Below, in pieces: positions 33,040-44,444 of a DNA stretch of 64,000 nt. This stretch comes from Lepidostoma basale (lineage: Eukaryota; Arthropoda; Insecta; Trichoptera; Lepidostomatidae). The position numbers were made by a program, and so were the translations under genes. Within the stretch, counting starts at the first letter, position 1, and every line of letters begins with the position of its first letter. Under the pieces are notes generated by a model. The model made no database searches and was not told the DNA's origin. It saw only the letters and a program-made list of their open reading frames with translations. Where the stretch lies: positions 1-64,000 of the forward strand of contig JAHDVF020000441.1 of NCBI GenBank assembly GCA_022606425.2. The letters are read 5' to 3'.

Positions 33040-33185
33040 ATTAGAATTTATTTTACAGTATTCAATGTGAGCAGAAAAAAGCTCATTATTACGAAGAAGG
33101 AATCTGGTCGTGTTCAGGCTCGAACCCATGTCCCCTTGATCAGGAGCCAGGCGTTCTATCCCCTAGACCACCTCTCAATGCTTTC
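33040..33185 (-). repeat. SINE-2, tRNA-Arg-like
   Basis: On the minus strand tggtctaggggatagaacg (A-box region), an anticodon arm with CCT in the loop and a B box ggttcgagcc form a recognisable tRNA-like head. The adjoining ttattttacagtattcaatg body recurs at 27905 and 36200. The acceptor stem is not complete, so a working tRNA is unlikely. Confidence 0.6.
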
Positions 33186-33194
33186 TAACTATGC

Positions 33195-33335
33195 TTTCTA
33201 ACCGATCGCGAAAATCAGATGCAGCGTTCACGTTTAGATTTTTAGATTTAAAACACGTCTCAATGCACCCTTGAGGTGATTACATCACAAAAACGATGCA
33301 TTAAAAGTTAGCATATAATAATAATATTTTTTTAT
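33195..33335 (+). repeat. L2/CR1-like 3' tail
   Basis: Shares gatgcagcgttcac, cccttgaggtgattacatca and a TAA-rich tail with 22265-22377. Confidence 0.6.
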
Positions 33336-33339
33336 TTTT

Positions 33340-34210
33340 TATTATTATGTTTTTTATTATTGTGTCCTAGGCCAATAAGATAAGTAACACAAAGTTATTC
33401 ACTAGTTAATACGAATGAAAACATCTGTTCTCTAGAAATTTTATTACATTTTATACGAATGACACATTTCATTCAATATTAAAAAACTAGGGACTCTGGA
33501 GCTATGATATATAGATACTACTACTATTAACACAAGTAAAAAGAAGAACCAATAAATTACTAACTCTTAATATAATGTTTCTTATACAAAAATGTAAAAC
33601 CAATATTGAATACTAAATATAATATTAATAAAAACGCCCGTTTACTTGAAGTTTTAGTGTTGTGTGGAATTGAGAAGTTTCGCCTTGCTAGGCTGTACAT
33701 ATAACTCTCTTCTTCTTTTCTTTTTGAAGATCTTGCGATCTGGTCTATAATGAAGACGTTCAACATTTTGGTGTGTGATGAAGACGTTAAACTTTCTCTC
33801 CATCTCTATAGTGGTCTTCCAAGTGGTCAACGGTTCTATGGAGTATTCTTAGGAATCCTCGCTGGGTCTATATTTTTGGCGTGATGTTTCCAGAATCGCC
33901 TTCTCATAGTACTTATAACCTTTGCTGAGTTACGCCCCCAGCAACCTAGCAAACCAACGTATGGTAAACTATCACGATGGCTATACTGGAGGCTTCGTGT
34001 CACGGTACGTGACTCTATAGTAAAAAAAACCTAATGCTTAGCTTAGCCCTAAATGAAACATTAAGGTGTGTCAAAAACCCACGATTTTTTTAATTGATGA
34101 AGGATATCAGCATCCAAAACATAAATGTTTTACAATAAGAATTTAAATGTTTTTATATACAAAGTTTTTATTTTTTAATATTCATTCAAACAATTATTTT
34201 TTTGATATAA
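33340..34210. other. unassigned; decayed h-type piece at 33400-33480
   Basis: The h-type words attaatacgaatgaaaac and cattttatacgaatgac are visible near 33405-33465. Bases 33780-34030 are GC-richer and may be LINE-derived. No gene. Confidence 0.3.
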
Positions 34211-34214
34211 TGTA

Positions 34215-36200
34215 ATATCAACGATTTAATTAATACGAATGAAAACGGCAGATTTTTAGAAGTTTTATTATATTTTATGAGAATGACATGTTTCGCCCTT
34301 TAAGGCATTATCGAATGTGATGAAATTTCACCTCGTTGCTGTTTATATCTTCTTCTTCTTCTTCTTCGATGGCCCTACAGCCCATATCGAGCCTTAGCCT
34401 CCAGTATTCTTCGCCTCCAACTCCTCCTGTCCTCCGCTTCGACCCTCCAATCTGACACTCCTAACAATCTTGCTCCATCTCTCCCAACTTCATCCTCCCA
34501 TCGCAGCCTTGGTCGTCCAATTGGTCTTCTACCACCTGGGTGCCACTCCAGCAATCTTTTTGGGGTTCGCGATGACGGCATCCTCTGCACGTGACCGGCC
34601 CATCTCAGTCTATTCAGTCTGGCCTGTGTGGAGAGACTGGGAGCTTTGTAAATATTGTACAGCTCGTCATTATGCCGCCCTCTCCAGCCTTCACCGTCAT
34701 TCACAGGCCCCAGAATTCTGCGCAGCACCCTTCTCTCAAAAGTATCCAGTCGCTCTGCAGATTTCGCTGTCATTGTCCACGTCTCACACCCATAGGTCAC
34801 TACTGTTCGGATGATTGTTTTATACAGGGTGATTTTGGTTTTCCAGTGTACGTTTCTTGATTTGAACGCTGGTAGTAGAGAGAATAATGTTTTGTTACCA
34901 ATTGTGATTCTTCTTTCGATTTCCTTGTGATCTTCGTTTTCTTTTGTTATAGACGAACCCAGGTAAGTGAAGTCCTCCACCATCTTAAAGTTGTATCTAT
35001 CCTTGAATCTGATGGTTCGCCTTGAGTTATGGGTTGCATTCCTGGTTTGTTTCATTATTTGTGTCTTTTCTTCGTTTATCTCTAAACCCACCTCCTTGGC
35101 TGCTGTCTCTAAAGGCTCAAATACTTCGTGTATGGCTGCTAGGGATCTTCCTACAATGTTAAGGTCGTCTGCATATCCTATGATCTGGCTGCTATGAAAG
35201 CATGTGTTGGGATTCGTGTTAAGGTGGTAAGTTTTCCTTATGGCATATTCCAAACTCAGGTTAAAAAGTGTTGGGGCTAAACCATCACCTTGTTTGAGGC
35301 CCTGTGATACCATGAATTCATCTGTGAGCTCTCCTCCTATCTTGACTCTACATTTTGTATTATCCATGGTTGCTTTTACCAGTCTTTTTATATACCAGGC
35401 TGTTAATATACACTAGTGAATGGAGCAGAATATGGTAATTAACGAAAACTGATGTGACTTTATACATTTTTAACAAATAATTATTAGGTCCAGAAATATT
35501 CCAAAGCGTTTCTTGGAAATCGTTAAGAAATTTCATAACAATTTTTACATAGTTAGGGGATACTAAATGAAATTATATAAATCAAAAATAAGTTTTTAAG
35601 GTAGGACGAATTAAAATGTTTCTAAGAAAGACATTTTACAAATTGTTTACAAATGATTTAACATATTTCAATGTGACTTTTTTGGCCTATATATACAGCG
35701 TTATAATCATTGCATCCTAATTTGTATATTCCCCTACTTTTTTATATTATATGCACCCTTTTGAAAAACGTTTCTCGGAACACGTTAGGTCCTTCAGACT
35801 GAATAAACCAAACTCCTGATTTGCCAAACATCTACTAGACAATTAACATACCCAAGATATGTAATAATATACCATAACTATGTAATCATTTTCATAAAAT
35901 TTCTTAACGAGTTCCAAGAAACACTTTCCAATATTTCTGGACCTACCCAAATATATATTTTTAAATGTATTAAGTCACATCAATTTTCGTTAATTACCAT
36001 ATTCTGCTCCATTGACTAGTGTATATAAACAGCAACGTGCTGAAATTTCGTCACATTTGTTAATACCCTAGAAGGGCGAAACATGTCATTCCCAAAAAAT
36101 ATAATAGATGTTCTAGAAAACTGGCGTTTTCATTTGTATTAATTATTTAATATGGAGTTTTACATCATTGTTCAAGAAACAATAAATCAACGATTTTATC
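34215..36200. repeat. h-type palindrome carrying a nested LINE
   Basis: The outer arms 34215-34348 and 36020-36200 are inverted and carry the h-type hammerhead-like parts. The inner arms (about 35404-35530 and 35895-36020) continue the palindrome. A LINE occupies 34349-35403 exactly between gctgtttatat and its continuation, as the intact right arm shows. Without the insert the element is about 930 bp. Confidence 0.7.
34349..35403 (-). mobile_element. RTE-like LINE, 3' part with GAA tail
   Basis: The minus-strand open frame 34375-35403 encodes the second half of a reverse transcriptase. Residues counted from the internal Met at 35367 show QGLKQGDGLAPTLFN (motif B, about 22-36), YADD (65-68), the FTYLGSSIT block, a YGCETWTM block and a GRPRLRWEDEV C-terminal region. 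The frame is uninterrupted for 330 codons and open upstream to the truncation point near 35403, so the copy is young but lacks the endonuclease and RT motif A. A (GAA)n tail lies at 34349-34368. The two flanks share a TATAT-like word that may be the target duplication. It is inactive alone. Confidence 0.85.
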
Positions 36201-36330
36201 TATATTACAAGAATTTATTTTACAATCTCCAATATGAGAAGAAAATAGCTCAAATTTAATGCTTGAAACAATGTCCCCTGAATCAGGAGCCAAACATTCA
36301 ATTCCTAGACTCCCATCCGGTTCAATTGGT
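36200..36330 (-). repeat. SINE-2, degenerate copy
   Basis: Shares ttattttacaatctccaat, tgtcccctgaatcaggagcc and attcctagac with 33040-33185. The boxes are eroded. Confidence 0.5.
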
Positions 36331-36574
36331 AGATTTAAACGTATTTAAATTATGAAGTACAGACAAATATAGAAGAAATATTATATATCTATAAAATAAT
36401 ACAATATAAAGATGATACAATAGTAAGCTCACCTAAATTTGTATAATCAATGTATTCACAAAGTTAATACGTATCTCATACAAGAGAATACACAAGTACT
36501 GAAAGTGTGAGGTTTAGTAACTATTAGGACAGAGATACGAGAGATTATGTTGGAGCTAGGATAGCCTCGAAATA

Positions 36575-36610
36575 TGATATAAGACACCCGGGACGCTAGA
36601 GATTACCTGC
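36575..36610 (+). promoter_or_regulatory. possible TATA box and start region
   Basis: TATAAG at 36578-36583 lies about 55 bases before the ATG at 36636, leaving room for a start near 36605-36610. Confidence 0.3.
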
Positions 36611-36635
36611 TATCTCTGAGCAGAATCCGTTGAAT

Positions 36636-36875
36636 ATGCACAAGTGTTTATACTTTGTGATTATTATTTCGCATATAACGATAATGTCAATAGCTGCCAG
36701 ATTCCCTGGGGCTATTCAAATACGAACTAATCCCTTGCCTCAAGTACCGAGACACGTCCAAACCCCGGTCATTCACTGCCCCTATTCATTTCATCCCCTA
36801 CGCCCAGCCCCGCCACCGGAGGACTTAATCAACATTGCAATATCTAATACATTCATACATTCGTCATATTTATAA
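36636..36875 (+). CDS. possible small secreted Pro-rich peptide
   Basis: A 79-codon frame. The ATG at 36636 is chosen because the next residues, MHKCLYFVIIISHITIMSIA, form a textbook signal peptide with a likely cut before RFPG. The predicted mature peptide (about 58 aa) has several Pro-containing stretches (NPLPQVPRHVQTPV, HPLRPAPPPED), one cysteine and a hydrophobic end. A TATAAG box stands upstream and AATAAA follows at about 36964, so a single-exon gene is possible; it could also be a first exon or chance. No homologue is known to me and there is no second copy here. The surrounding sequence is not a recognised repeat. Confidence 0.45.
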   Translation: MHKCLYFVIIISHITIMSIAARFPGAIQIRTNPLPQVPRHVQTPVIHCPYSFHPLRPAPPPEDLINIAISNTFIHSSYL

Positions 36876-37082
36876 TTCCATATCTTTTTTTGATCGTACA
36901 TGTACCGTCAGTGGATTATGGATATTAGGTATCATCGCACCGTATTTAATTTGAATCTGTAAAATAAAATATTTTTTAAGCTCTTCTTCTTGCTGTTCCT
37001 CTACTTTCAGATATTGGACAACATCATAGATTATTTTTATTATAAATACAGCGGTATTAAACAGGGATATAGTGCTGCAAAG

Positions 37083-37700
37083 TTTTCTAACTAACTAACT
37101 AACCATCACGCCGTTTCTCCGGAAGGGTAGGCAGATAGGATGGATTGCCACATTGTTCTATCCTGACATAACTCTCGCGCCTCTTCTACATTCACACATC
37201 GTGACATGCACGCTCGTCGATTGTTTCTACTTCGAACATGGCCGCCTTTCAGTAATTGATTAATTTGGTCATGCCATGTCTTCTTTGGCCTTCCTCGACT
37301 TTTTTTTCCATTCACACCACTTGTATATATCTTTTTGATCATTATTCCGTCATCCATTCGTTCCATATGTCCAAATCATCTTAGCGACCCTTTCTTGATT
37401 TTATTTATCACGCATTCATCCGCTTTACATACCTTTCTTACTTAATCATTAGATATTCTATCATACATTGTTTTTATTTATTCATCCTACTTTCATCCTT
37501 CTTCTGCCAACTCCAAGCTTCACTTCCATACATAAGGGTCGGGACCAGAACTCCATTGTGCAATGCCATCTTTGCTTCAGTCGATACGAGTATATTTCTA
37601 TTTGCGGTAATGACCTTGAGTGCACCATTTATTTTGTTTCCAGCTCTAACCCTTCTTTTCTAAGTAATAAAATAATTAGAAAATTACTTGATCTCATATA
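37083..37700 (-). pseudogene. RTE-C LINE C-terminal fragment
   Basis: An open 86-codon end on the minus strand: MERMDDGIMIKKIYTSGVNG, RPKKTWHDQINQLLKGGHV, NRRACMSRCVNVEEAREL, AYPSGETA, then the TTAG tail. Upstream (37380-37700) the RT-proximal part is present with frameshifts. Closest to 29744-30010. Confidence 0.8.
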
Positions 37701-37794
37701 TCTCATTCATTATCGATATAATCAATATTAAAAAAAACTTTTTAATTCAAATACTTTGAAATAAAACTACATACTACACATATAGCAAAAATTT

Positions 37795-38070
37795 TTCGAG
37801 TCTTATTTTAGATTATACTTAGGAAATTGAAAATAACTTTGCTTAATCCACTAATTATTAAAAAAATGTATATATTAAGAAACACCCAAATGTTTCTGAG
37901 AATACCTAAGGTGTAAAAATATAATATAAACATGTCGTGTTTTTTAATATTTTTTAAAAATAATTAGTGGATTTAACAAAGTTATTTTAAATTTCCTAAG
38001 TACCTATATTACAATGGAATTATACAGTGTTAATGCCTTAGCGTCCAATAAGTTTATTTTAGATTAAATT
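37795..38070. repeat. c-type foldback, internally deleted
   Basis: The left arm (aggaaattgaaaataactt) and right arm (aagttattttaaatttcct) are inverted, but the hammerhead centre is reduced to ctgagaatacctaaggtgt and aacatgtcgtgtt. The outer right end carries the family word cagtgttaatgccttagcg, as at 48090-48120. Confidence 0.6.
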
Positions 38071-38074
38071 AATT

Positions 38075-38415
38075 ATAATATTACATCATAATAAATTTAT
38101 TAAATGACAGACAATAAACACTTATAACTTAAATATTATTCATGTAATCATTTGTTCTATAGATGTTTTATTATATTTTATAGAAATGATATTTTTCGCA
38201 ATGCCTTCAATTACAAAAATACAGATTTTCATTATTTTGTAATGTAATATAGATTTAATCATAGACATTATATAAATTTAAACTAAATTACATCATTATT
38301 TAAGAAACGATTTACAAATACATTCAAATTACCAAAATTTGACTATTTGTAATTTTGGGTACTCAATATTAACTTACATTTAAAAAAATAGTATTTTTTT
38401 ATATATCACCAGTGA
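38075..38415. repeat. decayed h-type element
   Basis: The words atagatgttttattatatttta and acatcattatttaagaaac identify the family between 38155 and 38310. The ribozyme core is lost. Confidence 0.4.
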
Positions 38416-38419
38416 CCTT

Positions 38420-38945
38420 TATACCGAAGTACGTGAACAAGTCAGTAAAGCCTCTGCCGTGTCAGGATGCCTGAAGAATCTGGTCTGGAAAAACAAGCAC
38501 ATGCGCATCGACAGCAAGATCAGAATCTACAAAACATGCGTGCGACCCATCATGACGTACGCTGTAGAGACGCGGGCTGACACTGTGCGAACCAAGGGAC
38601 TACTTAGAACATCGGAGATGAAGGTCCTAAGATCAATTACTGGGAAAACCCTCCGAGATCGTGTCCGCAACGCAGACATAAGGAAAACCTGCGAAATAGA
38701 GGATATTGTTCAGTGGAGTAGATCCAGAAGAAGATACTGGAGGGACCATGTAGCCCGAATGAATGGTGACAGACTCGCATATACAGCCGCCTATGAAATC
38801 CATTCCGGACACCGCCCACCTGGAAGACCGCCTAAGAGATGGAGGGACAGCTGGATCTCATCATCCGACGAGATATGATTTCTGTGTCACAGATCGTCAG
38901 ATCTATCAAAAGAAGAAGAAGAAGAAGAAGAAGAAGAAGATATCA
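38420..38945 (+). pseudogene. LINE family E, C-terminal part
   Basis: The open frame 38459-38878 (139 codons) covers the region after the RT domain: SGCLKNLVWKNKHMRID, RIYKTCVRPIMTYAVETRAD, MKVLRSITGKTLRDRVRN and GRPPKRWRD. It is followed by a (AGA)n tail of about 10 units (38913-38940). Truncated before the RT core, hence non-functional, but with few lesions. Confidence 0.8.
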
Positions 38946-38949
38946 CCAG

Positions 38950-39490
38950 TACAATCAAAACTATGCAACTAAACAACGTTGTTCCTATATGCATCTTTCT
39001 TTGAGTAGAATTAATTTTGTTTAATTCAATGTACATATTTACTTACATAACCTTATTTACCAGTAGCTAAGACAGCGTAGTCCACTCGAAGCAACATTAT
39101 GACAGGCTTAGAGATAATAATCTCTGGAAATTGTTTTGCGGCCGGGGTACAGGGGACATATAATTGAAAACTATACAATGTGAGTACTTACCCATTTGAG
39201 TATACTTGTTAAGTACGAGAGGAGATGGACCCCACATCAAAAAGATGACCAATTACGCATCCTTCCAACTTCGTCCAATAAGACTCATTATTAATATTCT
39301 CTAATTATACCGCCAAGGGACGCATTGAAATATTTGCATGTACTGGTGACAAGGACAAATGACATGATTAAATCTTCCATCTGGACAACGAGGGCTATGG
39401 GCTTTGTATAAGGCTTTAATATATTGTATTTTGTAGGAACTGACATAATAATATTAATTGCGTATGAAATTAATACATAATACATAATAA
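38950..39490. other. unassigned
   Basis: Mixed composition; no repeat partner or gene signal recognised. Confidence 0.3.
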
Positions 39491-39494
39491 TATC

Positions 39495-39650
39495 GGCCAT
39501 GTGAGGAGTCAGAGAAATCGACGCGCGTGCATGACACGATGTATGAATGTTGAGGAAGCGAGAGAAATATGTCAGGAAAGAAAAGTGTGGCAGTCCATTT
39601 TTTCTGCCTACCCCTTTGGGGAGACGGCGTGATGGTTAGTTAGTTAGTTA
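39495..39650 (+). pseudogene. RTE-A LINE 3' end
   Basis: Only the last about 130 coding bases (HVRSQRNRRACMTRCMN onwards) plus a TTAG tail. Its tail touches the tail of the next, oppositely oriented copy. Confidence 0.8.
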
Positions 39651-40335
39651 GTTAGCTAACTAATTAACAATCACTCCGTCTCCCTGAAGGGGTATGCAGA
39701 AAGAATGGACTGCCACACTTTTCTTTTCTGACATATTTATCTCGTTCCTCAACATTCATACATCGTGTCATGCACGCGCGTCAATTTCTCTGACTTCTCA
39801 CATGGCCGAAATTCAATATTTGATTAATTTGATCGTGCCACGTTTCCCTCGGTCTTTCTCTATTTCTAGTTCCATTTACATCGTTAACATGTACTTTTTT
39901 TACCATTCTTTCTTCATTCATTCTTTCCATATGTCCGAACCATCTTAATAATCCTTTCGTTATTTTGTTCATAACACCATCATACGCACCGCATTCACTT
40001 CTTATATTTTCATTCGACACTCTATCATACATAGAGTATCCGCACATTCGTCTAAGAGATCTCATTTCTACGGAATTTCTACTTTCAACCTTCTTTTGCC
40101 AGTTCCATGCTTCGCTTCCATGCATAAGGGTCGGTAGCGGGACACCATTGTGCACTGCCATTCTAGCTTTTTTAGATAGGTTTTTGTTTGCGATGACAAC
40201 TTTAAATGCACTATTCACTTTGTTGCCTGCTCCAACCCTTCTTTCAATATCCCTCTCCACTCGTACATCTCTTGTAAATATACTACCTAAATACACGAAC
40301 TCATCTACTTGCTCCAAATTTTCACCATGCATGCT
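39651..40335 (-). pseudogene. RTE-A LINE C-terminal fragment
   Basis: A 183-codon minus frame (39781-40332) from NLEQVDEFVYLGSIFTRD through GSEAWNWQKKVESR, MRSLRRMCGYSMYD and RWFGHMERMNEERM to INQILNFGHVRSQ; a frameshift there separates the GETA end. The 5' cut lies just after the YADD region. Confidence 0.8.
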
Positions 40336-40374
40336 AATGAAATTAAATCAAACATTGTATTTTAATAAAGGTAT

Positions 40375-40485
40375 ACATGGTGCTGGTGGCTGGATGCAGA
40401 AATCACAAGATGGGAGTGCTTGGAGAAATATGAGGGGGGGTACGTTGAGCAGAGGATGACTTCATCTGTATAAGTAAGTAAAGTA
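40375..40485 (+). pseudogene. RTE-like LINE 3' end, WMQ family
   Basis: The ggctggatgcagaaatcaca stretch encodes a GWMQKSQD-like end, then SAWRNMRGG. A short fragment of the family also seen at 21795-21925 and, inverted, 52195-52690. Confidence 0.5.
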
Positions 40486-40494
40486 AATTTAAAA

Positions 40495-40785
40495 TAACTT
40501 CTCCCTTCGCGTACCGTATCAGGTCCCCCTGACGTTGGCAATCACTCCGGCGAACGCTACTCTATCTTGCGCAACCGGAACAGCTCCCCACATGTCTCAT
40601 CCCGGTCCTGTCTCTTATGTTGCACAGCCAAGACATTTGCTTTCTACCAGGACCACGCTGCCCCTCAATTTTTCCCATCAGTATTAGTTGGAGCAAACTG
40701 TATTTATCTCCCCGCAGAATGTGACCCAGATATGAAATCTTACGGATCTTAACGTCCTTTAGCAATTGTCTACTCCAAAAAAAAA
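40495..40785 (-). pseudogene. LINE family D 3' fragment
   Basis: The minus frame shows LLKDVKIRKISYLGHILRGD, LLQLILMGKIEGQRGPGR, MSWLCNIRDRTGM, then slips. A poly-T/A run of 16 borders the upstream end. Confidence 0.75.
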
Positions 40786-40789
40786 AAAA

Positions 40790-40910
40790 AAACAATTTAC
40801 ATCTTCGTCTATATTGAGATACAATTAATCCTTAAATGATTAACTCGCAATGGGTAAAATCCAGTATTTGTCTACAAGTATTTGTATACATTCAAAACAA
40901 AACTTATTTA
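40790..40910 (+). repeat. FB1 end joined to hairpin arm
   Basis: Starts with atcttcgtctatattgagat (FB1 end) and goes on into the aatgggtaaaatccagtatt arm of the 14762-14877 hairpin. This suggests both belong to one larger family. Confidence 0.5.
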
Positions 40911-40949
40911 TTAGAATTCTATAAAACGATGTTGAAGTATTTTTTATGA

Positions 40950-41095
40950 ATTAAAACACTGTTTTTTCCACTTTTGAGTTTATTTTTCTCGACACGATTC
41001 GAAGGCTTATACTTTCATCATTGGGAGAACGATATAAACTTACGATATGTCGAGAAAAATAAACGCGAAAGTAGATAAAATGGTTTTAATTCATT
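40950..41095. repeat. l-type foldback element
   Basis: Matches 20635-20830. The minus strand at 40985-41030 reads AUGAUGA, a stem with AAG/CUU pairs, GAAUC, GUGUC and GAGAA. UUCUC before the core can pair with GAGAA after the cleavage position, but GAAAC is changed to GAAUC. Confidence 0.55.
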
Positions 41096-41154
41096 AAAAA
41101 TTCGTCAACATGGAATTCCGCAGTGTTAACGCTTTAAGGTTATCTAAAATTAAA

Positions 41155-41275
41155 ACGATGTTTTTTAGCTACTTCCATTTTTGTCTTCTTTCGACAGCGA
41201 TCGGTTTTACAAGGCATCGACAGACTGTCGAAATAAATACAAAAGTGAAAGTAGTTAAAAACATCGTTTCATTCA
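41155..41275. repeat. g-type short foldback
   Basis: Second copy of 9885-9990: ctacttccatttttgtctt and its inverted partner aaatacaaaagtgaaagtag. The loop has lost the GAAAC block. Confidence 0.5.
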
Positions 41276-41334
41276 ATTTTAATTTAGTAATATGAACTTC
41301 ATTCAAGAGATTTCAGTAAAATCATTGGATTATC

Positions 41335-41400
41335 TAAAATAATATTTATTATTATAAAACTTCTAGAAAACAGACGTTTTTATTCGTATTAGTAATTCAT
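41335..41400 (+). repeat. h-type end fragment
   Basis: ataaaacttctagaaaacag, acgtttttattcgtatta; only the outer part of one arm. Confidence 0.5.
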
Positions 41401-41404
41401 GTAT

Positions 41405-43115
41405 TGTTTTCCACATAGGCAATTCAATTAAGAAATGAGCTATTAATTTTGTATAAACACAAGGCCTTTGTAAACGGGAATTACATAAAATAAACGGGAT
41501 CGGCAATGCTATTCTGCTTAGGATGGGTGCATATTTATGTAAAATGAAATCATCAGCCCTTTGAGAATGAATGTATTTTTAATATGGAGAATAACGCCTC
41601 AGGTAAGAGGAAAGGGCGCTGACCACCCCTCAGCCCTTTGAAAACATTTTCTCATTTTTGTTATTTTCTGCAGCTTACCAACCCTTCAGCGTAGAGCCAC
41701 TAAGCATAAAGCTTTTCATTCGCATCACCGAACGCTTCCTGTTAAGTCTCTTGAAATATTTTAGCCGTGAATCAAATTAAAAATTAATTTCACACTGAAT
41801 TTTATCTCATGTGGATTTTAAATTATTACATATGAATTATATTTACGTACCATATTCTACTTGTATTAATGTCGAAATTAATTTGCTAGAATATTTATTA
41901 TTATTTAATTATTATCAAATAGGGATATTATCAAACATTTAATAACAAATACTTTATCATTCCTCAAGAAAGCGTTAAAATATTTATTTATTTACGAAGC
42001 TGATATCTGATTACGAGCTTTTTCATGATTATTTATTGTAAAATACTCATGATAAATTGTTATCAAGATTTATTCATTAAATTATAAAATATATATTATA
42101 AATAATTTCAATTCAAAATAAATCAGGAAAAAATACAGGAGTAAATGAAAACATTAATGTGATTAAAGACATTAATATTTTTTTTATTTATTCGATTTAA
42201 TATGGGAGTTTCATGAGAGGACTCTCATTATTGATACCTCATCATTTATAAAATGTGTGTTTTTTTTTAACATAATAAGAGCTTATAGAAAATACTTATT
42301 TTTAATAATTATACAAAAATTTACTTAAAACTGACTTAAGTTTAAGTAAAAATTACATTATCAAATTTAAGTTATAACATATTATTTACATCGTAAGGTG
42401 AAAGTTAAAACATATAATTTGTTAAAACTAAACAATATGAGATTTATCTAATTCATGTAAAAAAAAATTATTATTAAAAATTTTTTGATTGTAGAAATAA
42501 AATTTAACAAATTTTGCACTGTAAAAAAAGTAAAATTTTCTGTTATGAAAAAATAAATCAATATAATTTTATAGATCAATACAATATTAAAATATATATT
42601 ATATAAGCTGTTACCTTATATCGAGTAAAATTAATACAAACCTTAAATATACCTAATGTTCATACCATTGTAATAATTGAGAATTTTGTTTATTGGCGAA
42701 TTTATTGGTTTAATAATTCTACTGGACGTCTCGTTTGATTTGATTTCTTACGTTAACTTTTTAAAATATTTCCGGAACCCCCTAATCGTTATTTAGCATA
42801 TTGAAAAAAAGTCATTTCACTCAAAGCTATGCTCTGAGATATTTCACTCTTCTTTAAATACTTATTAGAAAAAACGTGTAAAAGAAACTGTATTTTATGA
42901 TATAATTTTATGATACAAAAAGTGGATATTCTACACATAGATTAGGTAAGGAAGTATCAATTTCAAATTTGTTAATATCATACTAGATATAATGAAAACA
43001 TAATTTATCAATGAGATAAATTAACCACAAGATGTTTTAGGTTGGGTTTTGTAAAAACAATGCGATTCTAATTTTTAAGCAATAATACTTATTGAGCAAA
43101 ATAACGACTCACGTA
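41405..43115. other. AT-rich stretch, no gene
   Basis: Almost free of open frames over 60 codons. The part 41480-41720 is less AT-rich, with two similar cagccctttg words 80 bases apart, and matches nothing else here. Confidence 0.4.
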
Positions 43116-43119
43116 AATT

Positions 43120-43435
43120 CCTTCCGACATTCAATATTTGATTTATTTGATCGTGCCACGTTTTCCTCGGTCTTCCTCTATTTCTGGTTCCATTAACATC
43201 ATTAACATATAATTTTTGTACCATTCATTCTTCATTCAAACCGGTTCTTTCCATATGTCCAAACTATCTTAATTATCCTTTCATTATTTTGTTCAAAACA
43301 CCATAATTCGCACCGCATTCACTTCTTACAATTTCATTCGACACTCCAGAGTATCACACATTCGTCTAAGACATCTTATTTCTACTGCATTTATTCTAAT
43401 TTTATTCTTCTTTTGCCAGTTCCTTAAGATACAAA
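43120..43435 (-). pseudogene. RTE-A LINE internal fragment
   Basis: Matches the region from NAVEMRSLRRMC to HDQINQILNV of the long copy with several stops and small deletions. Neither the tail nor the RT is present. Confidence 0.75.
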
Positions 43436-43439
43436 AAAC

Positions 43440-44440
43440 ATATTTTTAAGTCTGCCGCTTTAAAAATACACCTTAAAAATATACAGGTACATTAGATTGT
43501 GGTAATTTGACAAAACAAATACAAATCTTATATTTGCTCTTCATTAAAGCACCCTATAAGCATCGCATTTTTTCTAACACTTTATTCTGTCCCCATTTGC
43601 CGCTAATTAAGGAGATGTTCACTTCAGGTCCCGTCAAACATTTTCCTCATCTTCCCCTAATGTGACCACCCTAATTAGCGCCGGCAAACACGGGGATTAA
43701 AAGACGGCCGTTATTGAAGGGCGGGAGGGTGAAATACTGTGGGGATGATATTTTTCGTCATTTCATAAGCGACATCAATTAAAAGTTATAAATTGCTCTT
43801 GTTACCAAACTTTTACGTTTCACACAAAAGGTTTTCTATATAAGTTGCTCGTTTATTTGCCCATTGCAAAACCGACACAATCAGAATTATGTTATTCGGG
43901 TTCATTGAAAATGTTTTCAAAGCACATATTATTGCAAGATACATTATTGTTTTTATAATTGGAACGTAGTGTAATTATTTTTATTGCTATTAGGTTGGGA
44001 TTGGTCAACAATACGATATTTCAATAACTTGGTTATCTTCTTCTCTTGTTTTTATCTTGGATATTGGTTTATTTATCTATTTGAGAATAATTATAATACA
44101 TTACCCAGTCTACGTCCACTATACTCGTAAATAAGTCCACCATAGACAGATACTAATGCCTACTCTACGATCTTTGATACGATCAGATCCAATCAGACAA
44201 TGTTTATACATATAAAATTTACCTTCGTTTTTCCATGAAGCATCAGTCGTATTATTCTACAACTTTTACTGTATTCTAGCACTTATTTTGCATTGGTAAA
44301 ACTATTAATACTCTTTGAGAAGATTCAATATAATTATAAGATTAAGTGCTATATTCAATCTTGATATCAATATCATATATGCATAACAATACTTCAAATC
44401 AAATCAACAACCATTTTATATTATTCTAGTGCTAATACCT
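43440..44440. other. unassigned, with a GC-richer island
   Basis: Bases 43560-43760 form an island of clearly higher GC in an AT-rich setting, with no frame, no partner repeat and motifs such as ctaattagcgccggcaaac. A conserved non-coding element is possible but only comparison can tell. Confidence 0.35.
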
Positions 44441-44444
44441 TCTT

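Noticed and set aside
34470..35197. Plus-strand frames of 114, 89 and 76 codons
   Set aside because: Antisense shadows of the RT frame 34375-35403.
36865..36965. Minus-strand exon with a good TTTTACAG acceptor and 28 open codons
   Set aside because: No partner exon or paralogue was found; it overlaps the 3' side of the more convincing plus-strand peptide.
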